From: Heliopora coerulea
Taxonomy: Eukaryota; Cnidaria; Anthozoa; Scleralcyonacea; Helioporidae
DNA: 64,000 bases
Reading direction: 5' to 3'
Assembly (NCBI GenBank): GCA_030142905.1
Contig: JASJOG010000006.1
Span: 467,501 to 531,500, forward strand
Positions 1-12,204 of this stretch are shown piece by piece. A program made the position numbers and the translations under genes. Within the stretch, counting starts at the first letter, position 1. Every line of letters starts with the position of its first letter. The notes under the pieces are model-generated. The model ran no database searches. It saw only the letters and a list, made by a program, of their open reading frames with translations, and was not told where the DNA came from.

Positions 1-1038
1 TTTACTGCCTCTCTCTACGTTGTGAAAAATACTTTTTTGTAACAAGAAACTTGGTAGTACACAACTTTTGTCACTCTGATATGCAAATTGAAATTGATTA
101 GAGATGCCCAGAGAGTTGAAATGAGGAATCCATCGATCAAGAAACAATCATTCGAAAACCTTACATAGAACATTTAAAAGAGTGATACCTCGATAGTTTG
201 CTTTTTTCAATTTGTTTCTTTTTCCACTTTTCAAGATCGATATAATGCAGCCTTGAGTCCACTAGTTCGGTGCATGTTCTGTTTCTCGGATTTCATTAAA
301 AATCTTCGCAAGGAACTCAATAGGACGATGTCCACCATATTTCAGATGTTCATAAGTTATCTCATCAAACCCACCAGCTTTCCTGTTTGGAAGATTTTGG
401 ATCACACCTTGAACTTCTTCAAATTCAAAGGGAACTTCTAAGGGGTCATTGTTACATTGACTACTTTTGAGACGATATTCTTTCAAACTGTTTTCCACAA
501 AAACCTTAAATTCGTTGTCATACGATCGAACATCAGATGGAGTATAAAAATCTCTGTAGTGTTTTTCCCATATGTTGAATACCTCCTTTTCATCATCAAC
601 ACGTTTGCCATCCACTTCTAAAACAGTTCCAGTTGAAGCTTTATTTCTATTGGTTCCGGAAATTTTACGGAAGAACTTACTTCTATCAGTATCGTGCAAT
701 TTCTCGAAAGTTTCAAAACTCTTAATCTCGTCATCATATACAGCCTTTCTCTGAGCATTGCGAAACCGTCGTTTAGCTTCTTTGAAATTGGAAAATGAAG
801 AGTAATGTCTTCCCCTTGGCTTCCCCTCATTCAACCATATATTTCTATAATAAAACACCTCTTTCCGTAAAATTGTAAGATTTGCATTCCAGTAGCGTTT
901 TACATGGGATTTAGATTCTTTATTTGTAACGGTAAAGTTACTTGCCCGACATAACAAGTTACTTAGATCATCCACTGAGTTATTCAATTCCAAATAACCC
1001 GTGGGAATAGGTTGCATTAGATTACAACGAATTAGCAA
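1..1038 (-). pseudogene. Non-LTR retrotransposon (LINE) fragment, linker and start of reverse transcriptase
   Basis: The open part (1038 down to 262) encodes 258 residues: the basic, charged linker that usually lies between the endonuclease and the reverse transcriptase, then the first RT motif around NLPNRKAGGFDEITYEHLK near residue 215. Below 262 the similarity continues to base 1 only by changing frame. RT-like words such as KSGKKKQIEK and FNSLGISNQFQFAYQSD appear in other frames among stops. The element is therefore frameshifted and inactive, and it runs off the left edge of the window. The family looks like an animal CR1/Jockey-type or related clade, but I cannot assign the clade. Confidence is high for LINE origin and low for the boundaries. 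Confidence 0.75.
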
Positions 1039-1206
1039 CTCAATGGTAACTAAACTGTAAGTTCTAGATCATTGATGTGTATAGTGTACGATTGAAAAAT
1101 CTTGTTCTCGAAATAATATAATAATGTTCTCGAAACATAACGTTGGTAAGCAAAATAATGCGATTTCGACGACGTTGATTACAGTGCGTTAGAAGTGAAT
1201 TTCAAG

Positions 1207-1631
1207 CAGTGGCGTAGCCAGGCCCGGGCGTCAGCTACGAACATAGGCGTTTCCCAAAACGTATTTGGCATATTCAACTGAAAAATGCACGACAAATTTT
1301 GAATAATTTGATATCAGCCCTTTAAGTTTGGTCCACTAGTGGAATTTCTTTGCGCAACTTTTTCTCCCACGCTAAAAATTCGCTCAGTTTGTTCTCATCA
1401 ATGAGATATCTCGTGGTTTTAAAAGTAATTTGGAGGATCTGTAAGATTGAGACCTTCGAATCCAGCTCGGTGCCGCAGCCCAAAAAACGGGAATAGCGCC
1501 CTCATAATGCAAGAAATAGCCTTTCAGAGACCCAAGAATTCAAACATTTTCCGGTGCCGCATGCCCCCGGATCCCCCTAATTAGAATGCTTCCCAGGCCC
1601 GGGCATCACAGATTCTCTGGCTACGCCACTG
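1207..1631. mobile_element. hAT-type MITE with 8-bp target duplication
   Basis: The element starts CAGTGGCGTAGCCAGG and ends with the inverse CTGGCTACGCCACTG. Flanks are ATTTCAAG (1199-1206) and ATTTTAAG (1632-1639), an 8-bp duplication with one difference, as expected for hAT elements. GGCCCGGGC also recurs inverted just inside both ends. No coding capacity is seen inside. Confidence 0.75.
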
Positions 1632-1731
1632 ATTTTAAGACAATGTGAATTATATGACAAAACAACTTGGGTAACGGAAGACAAAATAGAAACATCATCT
1701 GTCGATAATAGCAAGCATTCGAAGGACAGAC

Positions 1732-1925
1732 GGGGAGACGAAAGACGATAGACGACTAGATGAGAGACGATAGACGCAGAGACGAGAGACAAGAGACGCA
1801 AGAGCAAGGGACGAAAGACGCGGAGATGAGGGACGAAAGACGCGGAGACGAAGGACGAAATACGTGGAGACGAAAGAAGAAAGACGCGGAGACGAAGGAC
1901 GATAGACGAAGATAGACGCAAAAAA
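1732..1925. repeat. Purine-rich minisatellite
   Basis: Imperfect tandem copies of a roughly 15-bp unit of the form GACGAAAGACGCGGA fill this stretch. Long apparent ORFs on the opposite strand here (Ser/Leu/Phe-rich) are by-products of the repeat. Confidence 0.8.
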
Positions 1926-2251
1926 ATGTTAAGATAGACGTGGACGGTACTGTACATACCGTTGTCGTGCAACAAATCATAACAAAACAACTAATGAAAG
2001 AACAAAGCAAAAAACAAAAGAGAACAAAGAACAAAAATATAAAAAATCATGCATAAGAGGGATATATAGGACACCTCTAGAAAAAAAGAACAAATGAATG
2101 GACAAGCAAAAATTAAGAACAATAAAAAAAATGGATATACCACTGACAACATTTAATAGGTCTCACAGGCGCATACCTGCCTTCCTGAGATCGTCAGAGT
2201 GATCGTCACCAAGGATGCAAAGACGCTGAGCAGAATTTTCTGGTCGAAAAT

Positions 2252-3779
2252 ATGGAAATTTTTACAGCAAGTGGACGAACTGACGGTATGCTAGCTCAAT
2301 GATTGTACTGTTTAAATAAAAATATTTAATCTTCATATCCTAGGTGGAAGATACAGTTTAAATCTTAAAGGAGGTCGAAAGCATTTACTGTTGTTGCTGT
2401 GGACTGTTGGTGATACCCAGTGGTTTTGAAGTTCTCAAGGATATTTAGATTGTATAAATGCAAGTGCTGACAGACTGTCCGTTTTTTATATCACGAACAG
2501 TTGATAGCTTGCAATTCAAGGCTTTTCCATAGGCGTGACAATTTTCCAAGGGCAATATACTGGGTCAAATTCTGATACCAAACTAAAGTCCCAGCATTGA
2601 CATGATTCACCCTAAACAGAAAACCTAATTTTAATCTTTGCTTCATGCTCTTGGAAAATAACTTTCCTTTACAGGGATGGTGGAGTTAGGGACTGAGGGA
2701 ATTCAATCCCTTAACTCTTCTGTCTCTAATTGCAACGGAATGAGGGGTCTGGTGTGTGGTCAGAATGCCCCCAAACTCAAGACAAAACACCCCAGTTTAG
2801 GACTTATGAAGAGAACATCAGCAATCTGCTTAATGCCAACCAAACTCTAACCCTAACCCTAACCCTGATCCTAATTTGAGTTAGGGGGATGTTTTGTCTT
2901 GAGACAAGGGGCATTTTGTTGGGGGCATTTTGTTGGGGCATTTTGTTGGGGGCATTTTGTAGTAGAGGTGTTTTGACTGGATTCCAGGCATCTGATCCCC
3001 ACCTTTCAGAGTTATGGTGAACTAAATTTGTTTAATTATGATTAATGAGAACACATCTAGGTTGGGAACTTCCAGTCTTCTTTGAAATGGCAGAGTCATG
3101 TTGACATCTGGAAAAGAATAAACAGGTCTCTGAAGAAAAATTAGAAGCACACTAAAAAGACTTGCTCTTATAAGTAAGAATTTTCCCAGACACCATGGTT
3201 TCTGTGTCCTTGACCAATATGAAACCCCAGACTACCTTCTTGTGTACACTGGTCATTTCAATCGCTGGTTCTAAAATTATACAGTTCTAGGGATGGACAG
3301 TGCTCTCTCAAAATGCTAAAATATGGATTTAAAATGATAAAAATGGTTGATTTAGGAGATCTTGATGTGTTTTGGCTCCCATTCCCCAGACTTCTATGGT
3401 GAATCCACCATTAGTTAAATATTATATACTATTTTTACCCTTTAGAATTGAAAGAATTAACAATATTGAAGCAAAATCTTATAACACTAATAAGTTGTCT
3501 TGTCATGAGAATATACATTTGTTTTATTTACAATCAATGATCATCATTCAGTTTTTCATGTGTTTTAAAATCAGGTTTCTGTCTTGTGCAATCCAGTTGC
3601 AATGCATTTCATTTACAGGCCTGTACACCACAATTTTCCGACATTTTATTTTCTGCACATTCACTTAGAAGGGATTTATAAAGTTTTGAACTTCCCTATA
3701 AAGGATGTGGTAATTGTTTATTCCTTGCCTAACTGGAACTGTAGCTTTAATTAGCACAGTAGGTTTCAAAGAGAAGATA

Positions 3780-3826
<47 letters not shown>

Positions 3827-6800
3827 CTAACTACAGACGGAACCGTTTCGGCCTATTGGGCCTCATCAGTGTAGTGCTGATGAGCAGGATGGAGAAGCCT
3901 ACATTATATAGGCAACTCAAATGTGCCACACATGTGGTACATCTAAGCCATGCCAGAGTGCTCTAACTAGAGACTAGTGAGCGTGCGCAAATCCGCTAGC
4001 GGCATGACTCATCCTGTAGAGCGCTCAATATGAACCAAGAGGCCATAGAGCGATATCTAACTACAGACGGAACCGTTTCGGCCTATTGGGCCTCATCAGT
4101 GTAGTGCTGATGAGCAGGATGGAGAAGCCTACATTATATAGGCAACTCAAATGTGCCACACATGTGGTACATCTAAGCCATGCCAGAGCGCTCTAACTAG
4201 AGACTAGTGAGCGTGCGCAAATCCGCTAGCGGCATATAATATATATATATATATATATATTAATTGCATATTGTACATCAAGGTAGATCAATGTTTAGTT
4301 CAATTCCACATTCATTAACATTACATTTTTAACATAGAAATTTAGAAAAAAACTAAGTAAATCATTCATAAGACAAAGGCTTATTTTGATTGTGTGAAAT
4401 TGTGATGTACAATCAGAATAAAAAAAGCCTTTGTCTTTTAAAGGATTTCCTTATCATCTTTAGTTTCCTTCTGTGGCTTTTCCCGAAAATTGGTATCAGA
4501 AAGGGTAAATATAATTTTACTGAAGAATAACCTAGCAAAATATTTTGGTTAGTTGTCATGACAGATTTTTGGCAATAAAGATACATTAGTCATTTTCAAA
4601 AGTTCTTACTTACAAAATACCTTCATTTGGAAGTTAGATCATTCTGTGGACTGTTGTTAAAGCCATAAGGGGCAGACTCATTGTACTGCTGATTAAATGT
4701 ATCTGGTATTAGCTAGAATGAAATTGTAAAGTGTATCATTGGTATTTAGTGGGTTAACCAAGTTGGCAGTTAACCCATGAAGGGCCTGGTTTCTCACTAA
4801 ATACCAATGATACACTTTACAATTTCATTCTAGCTAATACCAGATACATTTAATCAGCAGTACAAAAATCTTAATGGAATTGCCTCTTAATGGTCTAAAT
4901 TACTTTATCTACTTCATTTACCAGATTTTAAAGTAATTTGCCAAAGCAAGCATATCAAAATTTAAAATTTGCATTGACACTGATGGGCTGTTATGATTTA
5001 TCAACACTACATAGTATTTACAATCAGTCACTACTTGCCTACAAATGCTTGCAAAGCCATATTTAGTCACCAATCGTCCATTAGAAATTAGCAGTTGGAA
5101 GCCACCATAACATTGTTGCCTCCCTTATGAAAATCCTAAGTGAACTGATGGATCCAACTTTCAAAATTCCTCAGCCTTTTTTGGAAGAAAACTGCTTTGA
5201 ATTCTTAGTTTAATAGAGCAGTATAAGAGCAGAGACAGTTGAAAAGGAGCATTGAGAAATTTTTCTGCTGCATATGTAGTCTGCAAATAAGTTTGAAATG
5301 GTTAAAGTTGTTAAACTAACCTAATAAGAAAACTAAATGACCATATAAAAGTTAACCTCCAATCTCTCTCTGTCTCTGTCTGTCTGTTTGTCTGTCTTTC
5401 TGTCTGTCAGTCTTTCTCACACTGTGTAACTTCTCTCATTATCCTCAAGAATATTTTTGACAATGGTTTGGTGTAAGTGATTATACATTACTAAATGATG
5501 AAGTAAATTAGTCACTAAATACCAAAACCCATTACCAATTGTTTGAAGAAAAGTTTTCAACATAACAGTGGTTTAATTTAGAACTCAATTCCCTGAGAGA
5601 TTACCATGACATCTTATTTGGATTACTTTAAATGAAAATTGAAAACTTAATGTCGCTTAAACTTTACGAGTATGTTTCATTAAATTAATTGTAAATAATC
5701 ACAGCCTTTTATTGTGAAACTCAATTTTTATTTTGAAGAAATTGTGAGTTTTAAACAAATACCTTTCTGATTCTCACTTTCTTTCTTTCCTCTCCCAGTC
5801 TCTGTCTTAGAAATCAGTCTATATCATTAACCTCATTTTTTTTGTCAATTATTTAACAGAAAATTCCAAGCTGCCAAAAGAAATCACCGTGCAACTCATT
5901 ACAGAGAATAACATTCCAAACAAGTCCTCCATGTCGGGAAATGAGATGTAAGAAATTAGATGACACATTGTCGTTGGGAACTGTATACACTGACACACAT
6001 ACATACACAGAAATACATATCTATACAGTCAAAATACGAAGTGTGTCTTGTAATCTGTAGCCTATTAATGGGCAAGAGCACATTATAATTTTACTCTGGC
6101 TAATGCTGGACAATTTTACTTGTCAAGGGGATGAGCCATGTCCCCTTAATTCAATGAGTTAATTCAATGAATGATACACTTATGATTGTGACATTGAATA
6201 AATAACTGTAATTCATTGCTTTCATTATTATACTGTATGTGTGCTGAGAACACCTTTCAGAAGAGCTATAGAAATGTTGATTTATCATTATTGTCATTAT
6301 TACTATCATAATGATTGCTATTATTTTTAGTATTTTAAAATTAAGAAGACAAGCTAAACTTGAAGACCTTCAACAGTTTTAAGTAGACACCTAAATGGTC
6401 CAACTCCATCTCATTAATTTTTTTTTACTTTGAACATGATTCTACACATATTTAAAGTAGTCATTCTTGATACTCTGATGTTAGACAACTTAAATATCTG
6501 CTAGCATAAAAATATACTTCAAATTGTCTGTTCTTTTTATTCTAATTGAAAATTCAAAACTTCCATGAGAAAAAAAAGTGGTGTAAAGAAATTTGGTATA
6601 TAAGTCACTACATATTACTGGAACTGGCTATTAGATGCTTGCATCTTTCACTTTGACCTGTTGGAAAAAAATTTTTAAAAACTTCAGCGAAAATCTCCAG
6701 GAATTTAAAGCTTTACTTCTCATCAGAGTAGGACTGTTGCCTTCCCAGCTTAGAATAAAGGTGGAGAAGATTTAACTCCAGGCTTCTGATCTATGGGGAC

Positions 6801-9800
6801 TCAATTATTCATCAGTCACAACATAAACATGGATTTTTCATTAGTTTCGACAAAAAAAAAAGATGAAAGAAAAAATTTCTTTCGGCAAAAAATTTGTGTA
6901 GTGGAAAACGACCTTAAAAGAGCCAAACATGTGCGAAGTGAAAAAATTGAGTAAGGTATTGACTTGTGAACGAGATATTGCATCTGAAACTATGTACCTC
7001 CCACCCCTTAGAGGCTGTTGCGTTGAATACTTGTATAAATTGACAGGGTAACTGAAAGATCCACTGTTATTGATTTTAAATTTTGTATAACTGTGAAAGA
7101 TCCACTACCATTGATTTTAAATTTCGTAATAGACTACACATGAATGTACAATTTTATATTGAAATTTCACTTATTCTGTTTTTCATTAAAATTCTTATTT
7201 TTCTTAGTGCTGAAGCTTTGGTGAAACTGAGTCATATACGCCTTGATCGACTTCAGATTTCAAGAATTGAAAACCTGGAATGCTTAGGACCTGTGACAAA
7301 CTTGTATTTGCAACAGGTGAATGTCTCAGCGCAAGGTCGTCACTTATTGTCATTGCCTACGTTAATCCCAGTAAAGAATTTCTAAAATGAAATTTAGAGT
7401 GAATATTTTAGAATAAAGCTCTTTGTGTAAGGTAAATCCAGAACTAATTGCGAAAAATGCAACTACGGGGCTTTCCGGCATAGTATCGAAGCGCGACCCT
7501 GAAGACGAAGTTCGTTGCTCTTCAAAACCCTACCATCGTTTATTCCATATCCAGCAGCAAATGCCATAAACTCTACATCGGTGAGATTGGCCGACATCTC
7601 TGACAGGTTTGGCGAACATCGTTCCGTAAGAAACAACGATGTTGACAAGCCCGTTGCCCGACATTTTAATAGCGCTAATCATTCTATTTCGGACATGAAA
7701 GTTCTGCTATCGCGTCCATCTCCGGTGGCAACGATAGCCGCAAGAGACAAGAAAGGCGTCTCATTTTTAAGTTAGGAACCACTCATCCCCATGGACTAAA
7801 CGAACGTTTTTCTTTTATTTAACCCCTCTTAAGCTTTTCTTTTTGTCTAGCATGGGCAGATAAAAACATCAGCATGCGCACTATTTCCTCTGTTTTTGTC
7901 TTTATTTTACCGCATACATATTTCTTTTTATCGCATGACTCCTTTTCGTATAAAACCTGGTCTATAGTTGCCATTCCTATTTCAGAACACGTTTCTTTCT
8001 CTGACGAAGGGCCTTTGTTCGAAACGTTGGAATTCTTTGAGATCAGTCACGGTAGTTATCAACCTTTGAAGCTGTTACCTTAACACTGTCTACGCAGTAT
8101 TCTATTTTTATATCATTGACTGATATTAAATAAGCCTCTATTCAGGCGTTACACGATACCCCAGAATCCGTTGAAACTCCTAAATTTTCAAATTTCATTT
8201 TGGATTTCCGAATTTTCCTGGGACACTCAAATTGTAAGCTTAGGGCTGGCGTGGGTCACTATTTACATCACAGTGACACAGTCCCCCGAGCTGTTTTGTA
8301 CCCCCAGCAATGTTGTGTCGAGTTATAAACTTTTTGCGTGTGTACTTCGACGCAATGTCTCCTAAAATCCTCGTTTTCTCGATAAACGTCGCTTAAAAAG
8401 GTCCACACCAGCAGTTTTAACCTACGTATGCGAATCACGAGGATATGAAGGAAGTAATCCCATTAACACCTGAAATGGGAGATGGAACTGACACCCTGCA
8501 GGAGAATACCTTGGCTTTGAATTTTTTTTCCCTAGAATTTCGTTCGTCATTTAGTAAACTTTCCTTTTTTGTTCTTTCTACAGAATTGTATTGATTGTAT
8601 TGAGAACCTTGAAGTATTAACTAACCTCAGGTAGTAACATTTTTCTTAGCTTATTTTCCTAAAGTAATTCTGCGTTTCATAGGTTGTACTTGGGTTTTGC
8701 TTTTACGTAATTAGTTGTAGATTCATTACACTTTGCCGCATTACATAACATTCGAGAAAACTCGCGGAAGCTATATATGAAACACTGAAACAGGCTCAGT
8801 TCAGGCAAGGTGCCTCGTAACGATGCTTGAGCACGGGAACTAATATGATTATTGTTCAGACACAACAGTGCTGTGGACTGTTGAAGCTTTAGATGATTGC
8901 TAATCGTCTAGCCGATTACGTCCCCCCTCTTTGTTCATTCGTACCATCCACGATTCTTGAGTAAAAATCATGACTACCGATGAAATCGTGTACTTCATAC
9001 TTGTGTCCGTGCCCGGTGTCAGAGTTCTACTCTTTCATCAAATACCCATCAGGGGTGGCTACTGTTTGGGTACCAGGCCACACAATCTTAACAGAGCGTG
9101 AGACCAACCTGTTGCTTGGTTAGCGAAACGCAAAAGGTGTTTGGGATGATCTTAAAAAGTTCTTTTTTAATTGTTTCAAGTAAAGTTTCTTCATTCGTAC
9201 AGATTCCTCACTCTGGCTGGTAACAAAATTAGAAGAATTCAGAATCTGAAAGTTTTAAAACAATTGAAGTTTTTAGATTTATCCTTTAATTTTATTGAGA
9301 ATTACGATACAGGTTAGTAATTGTCATTCTTATTATGTTTTTGAATGTTTTGGTGAAAACTTAAGCAAACTTGGGGATTAAGACTGCTTATGTTCTAAAC
9401 CTTATTCAACCCCTTACCCTGACCCTATTCGTAACCGTGAGAAAAAAAACTGATTCTAAACCTAACAAAACCCCCTTAACTAACGCTAAATTTGAATGGT
9501 ATATACCACCAAGTCCATATCCTATCAAGCTGGTATCTCATACATTTTTCCACTGGCACCTTCACAAGCTGACAAGGTCGATGAGCTTAATGTTGAACTT
9601 CAAGAATGTCTAGAAGTTTGTCTTTATTAGGTTTATTCTGATATTCTGTTCTGCTTTATATTGGCTTCGTTTCATTAGATGAACTCCCGCAATCCCTTGT
9701 AGTATTATCTCTAAAAGACAACCCTTGCACGACTAATGAGGGCTACAGGTACGTTGAATCGACGTTAAGAATGTTGTTAATTGGTGTTATACATGAGCTT

Positions 9801-12162
9801 TCTTATAAGCATACAAGATATATTTCGCGTCTTCCTTCCTTCCTTCCTTCCTTCCTTTCTTCCTTTCTTCCTTCCTTCCTTCCTTCCTTCGTTTGGTTCC
9901 TTCATACTTGCCCGCCATCTGTTAACCCATCTGTACCCAATATGGTCGTTAGATCTCTCGCTGTTTACCGAAATTAAAGGAAGGTGCGCTGTCTTTCTGT
10001 TCGTTCGTCCGTGATTTATTTGTACATGGGTACGTCCATCCTTCTCTGTATAGCCATTGTCCTGTTACAAGAGTAATTTGGTTATACAACACAATATAAC
10101 GTACGATTTACTTAAAATCGTCTGCGCAGGTTGTGGTTGCCCAATCATTCGAGTCATAGGCTCACGACAAAAACTCTCGACTACAAGACATCGGATATCA
10201 AAATTATAAAATATAACAAATATCATATAACATTCATATGATGATTAAGCTAAATGTAAAACCACAACGAATGTAATAAAACATTAAATTACATTTAAAA
10301 TGTACAATTACAATTAGCAGTAAAGTTATATACAGTTGTTACACGGACAACATACTAAATCGGACTAATTGATATAATTTCGAAACAGCGATAAAGAGGT
10401 CGAGTTTAACAGGTATCGGTAATCGGTTCCACGTACGAGAAGTGAGACAAGGGAAAGTTGTGCTGGCAGTTACTATTATAGGTATCCTGAGCCAGGTTAT
10501 AACCATTTCCTCTTAAGACATACAGGGTACTGTGAGGCTTAAAGAACAATTAAAGACTGTTCTGGACCCGTACGTTCCTATAGGCGCATATGAACTGAAT
10601 TTAACACTGAGTCGTAACTTACAATGTTCCCAAAGTTCATTAATGTTTTTAAGCCATAGTAATTTTCATTTTCAAGATTAGTCTTGAGTGGTTTAAACAT
10701 TTTTACTAGTAACAGACGACAATATTCTTTCAGGAACACTATCACCCAAGCATTAACAAACCTGAAGGAATTGGACGAAATTCCTGTTAAAAGACTGGAA
10801 AATAGGAAATACAATACCGACAGGTAATTTTTAACAACAAACTAAGGCAATTACAGAAGAAACTGACAAACTTTGTAACGTCTCTTCTGTTTAAACTCTA
10901 ATAGTTCTGATGAAGATTCTAGTTGCGACGAACAGCATTATAAAGAAAATATTGACGATTTTACGGAAGGTACGTTAATCCCTGAGGGAAATCTTTTTTT
11001 GCTTAGTATAAGGCTTTCCACTGATTTTAGGAACGTACTATGGGGTTATTCAAACTTTAATTAAAATGAAACCAAAGAAAATTTTTCCCGTTCGAATCCA
11101 TGTAGTGAAGATCTAAAAGCTCAAGAATACACATTGCTGCACTGCATGCTATATTGCTGCAGTTTTTGATTACCATGGACGAGAAATAGGTTTGATGTGG
11201 CTACCACCTTAAGGATTTGAGTAACAGTAAGCATCAAAGAAGAAATAAGCTTAATCTCCCAATAATGGTTAGGCTTCCTTTAGCCGGTAGCTTGACTGGA
11301 TTTCCTCTTCACTTTTCGACCTCCTGAAATGTCATCCTCGTGTATATCATCGTGTGTTTGGGCTTTAAGGTTTGAAAGGTTTTATGCATTTAGTTCAAAC
11401 ATTGGGCCAACTAACGTTTTATTTCAGACGTGAGGTCAGTTTTTGCTCGGAAATTTCAAAATTTGCATATGGCTGGCCTCTCACGTTCGAAATTTGGCGT
11501 GAGCGGTCTATCGCGCGGGCAGATTACGTTGCGTGCGCGATTAATTAACAACAAATTGGGGGGGATTGTCAAAAAATTAAAAAACTTTTCAATTTTCTTG
11601 TAATTACATCAATTTAATTCCGATACGAATACAATGTCATATCAATGTTTTTTATAACAAAAGAAGGAACAGAAACGTTAAGATATTACTTCAGTCCGAG
11701 TCGCTTTCGAATTCCTCTTGGAAAAGTTCAAATTCACTGTCCTCACTACTGCTTTCGTCTTGGTCAAGTGTTGCGTGGACCTCGTCAACAACGTTAACAG
11801 TATTTCTCACTGACGTAATTTGATTTGGTTGAGAGACCTTTTTCGGCCTGTTTGATTTCATATATATTTCAACAGCACGCTCTATTATGGCCTCTTTCTC
11901 TTCTCTGTTCCAAAGCGGATTGTTTCCGTTGACGACAAAGCTTTCATTCAAAGCGTCGTGGGCCACTGACAAGCGCCTATCCGAGAGGATGCTCGTGACG
12001 GTACTGAACGTTCTCTCTACTTGAGCGTTTGAGCCAGAATGACGGGAGCGTTTTGAAAACAAAACAGTTTGACAGGCGAGCGGAAATTAACATTTGCGCG
12101 CGTGATCATTCACGTGCGTAACATTGGTGGGGCGCGTGCCTGCGCGCTCGCGCGCGTCCCAT

Positions 12163-12204
<42 letters not shown>

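Larger units (their letters stand above)
3827..4236 (-). mobile_element. Retrozyme-like tandem dimer, 230-bp unit
   Basis: Two direct copies share the sequence from CTAACTACAGACGG onward at exactly 230-bp spacing (3827 and 4057). The second copy stops at about 4236, so this is one full unit plus about 180 bp. The copies are almost identical; one visible difference is CAGAGTG against CAGAGCG. On the minus strand each unit carries a full hammerhead ribozyme core. Tandem non-coding units with type I hammerheads that yield small circular RNAs are the known hallmark of metazoan retrozymes. No coding potential is seen, so mobility would depend on another element. Confidence 0.8.

Noticed and set aside
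1577..2034. Ser/Leu/Arg-rich open frames on the minus strand
   Set aside because: They lie over the GACGAAAGACGCGGA minisatellite and have no domain character.
9829..9977. Pro/Ser/Phe-rich frames
   Set aside because: Produced by the TTCC microsatellite in an intron.
12163..12203. Run of Met codons (GAT/ATG repeat) as a peptide
   Set aside because: It is the simple-repeat tail of a truncated LINE on the other strand.
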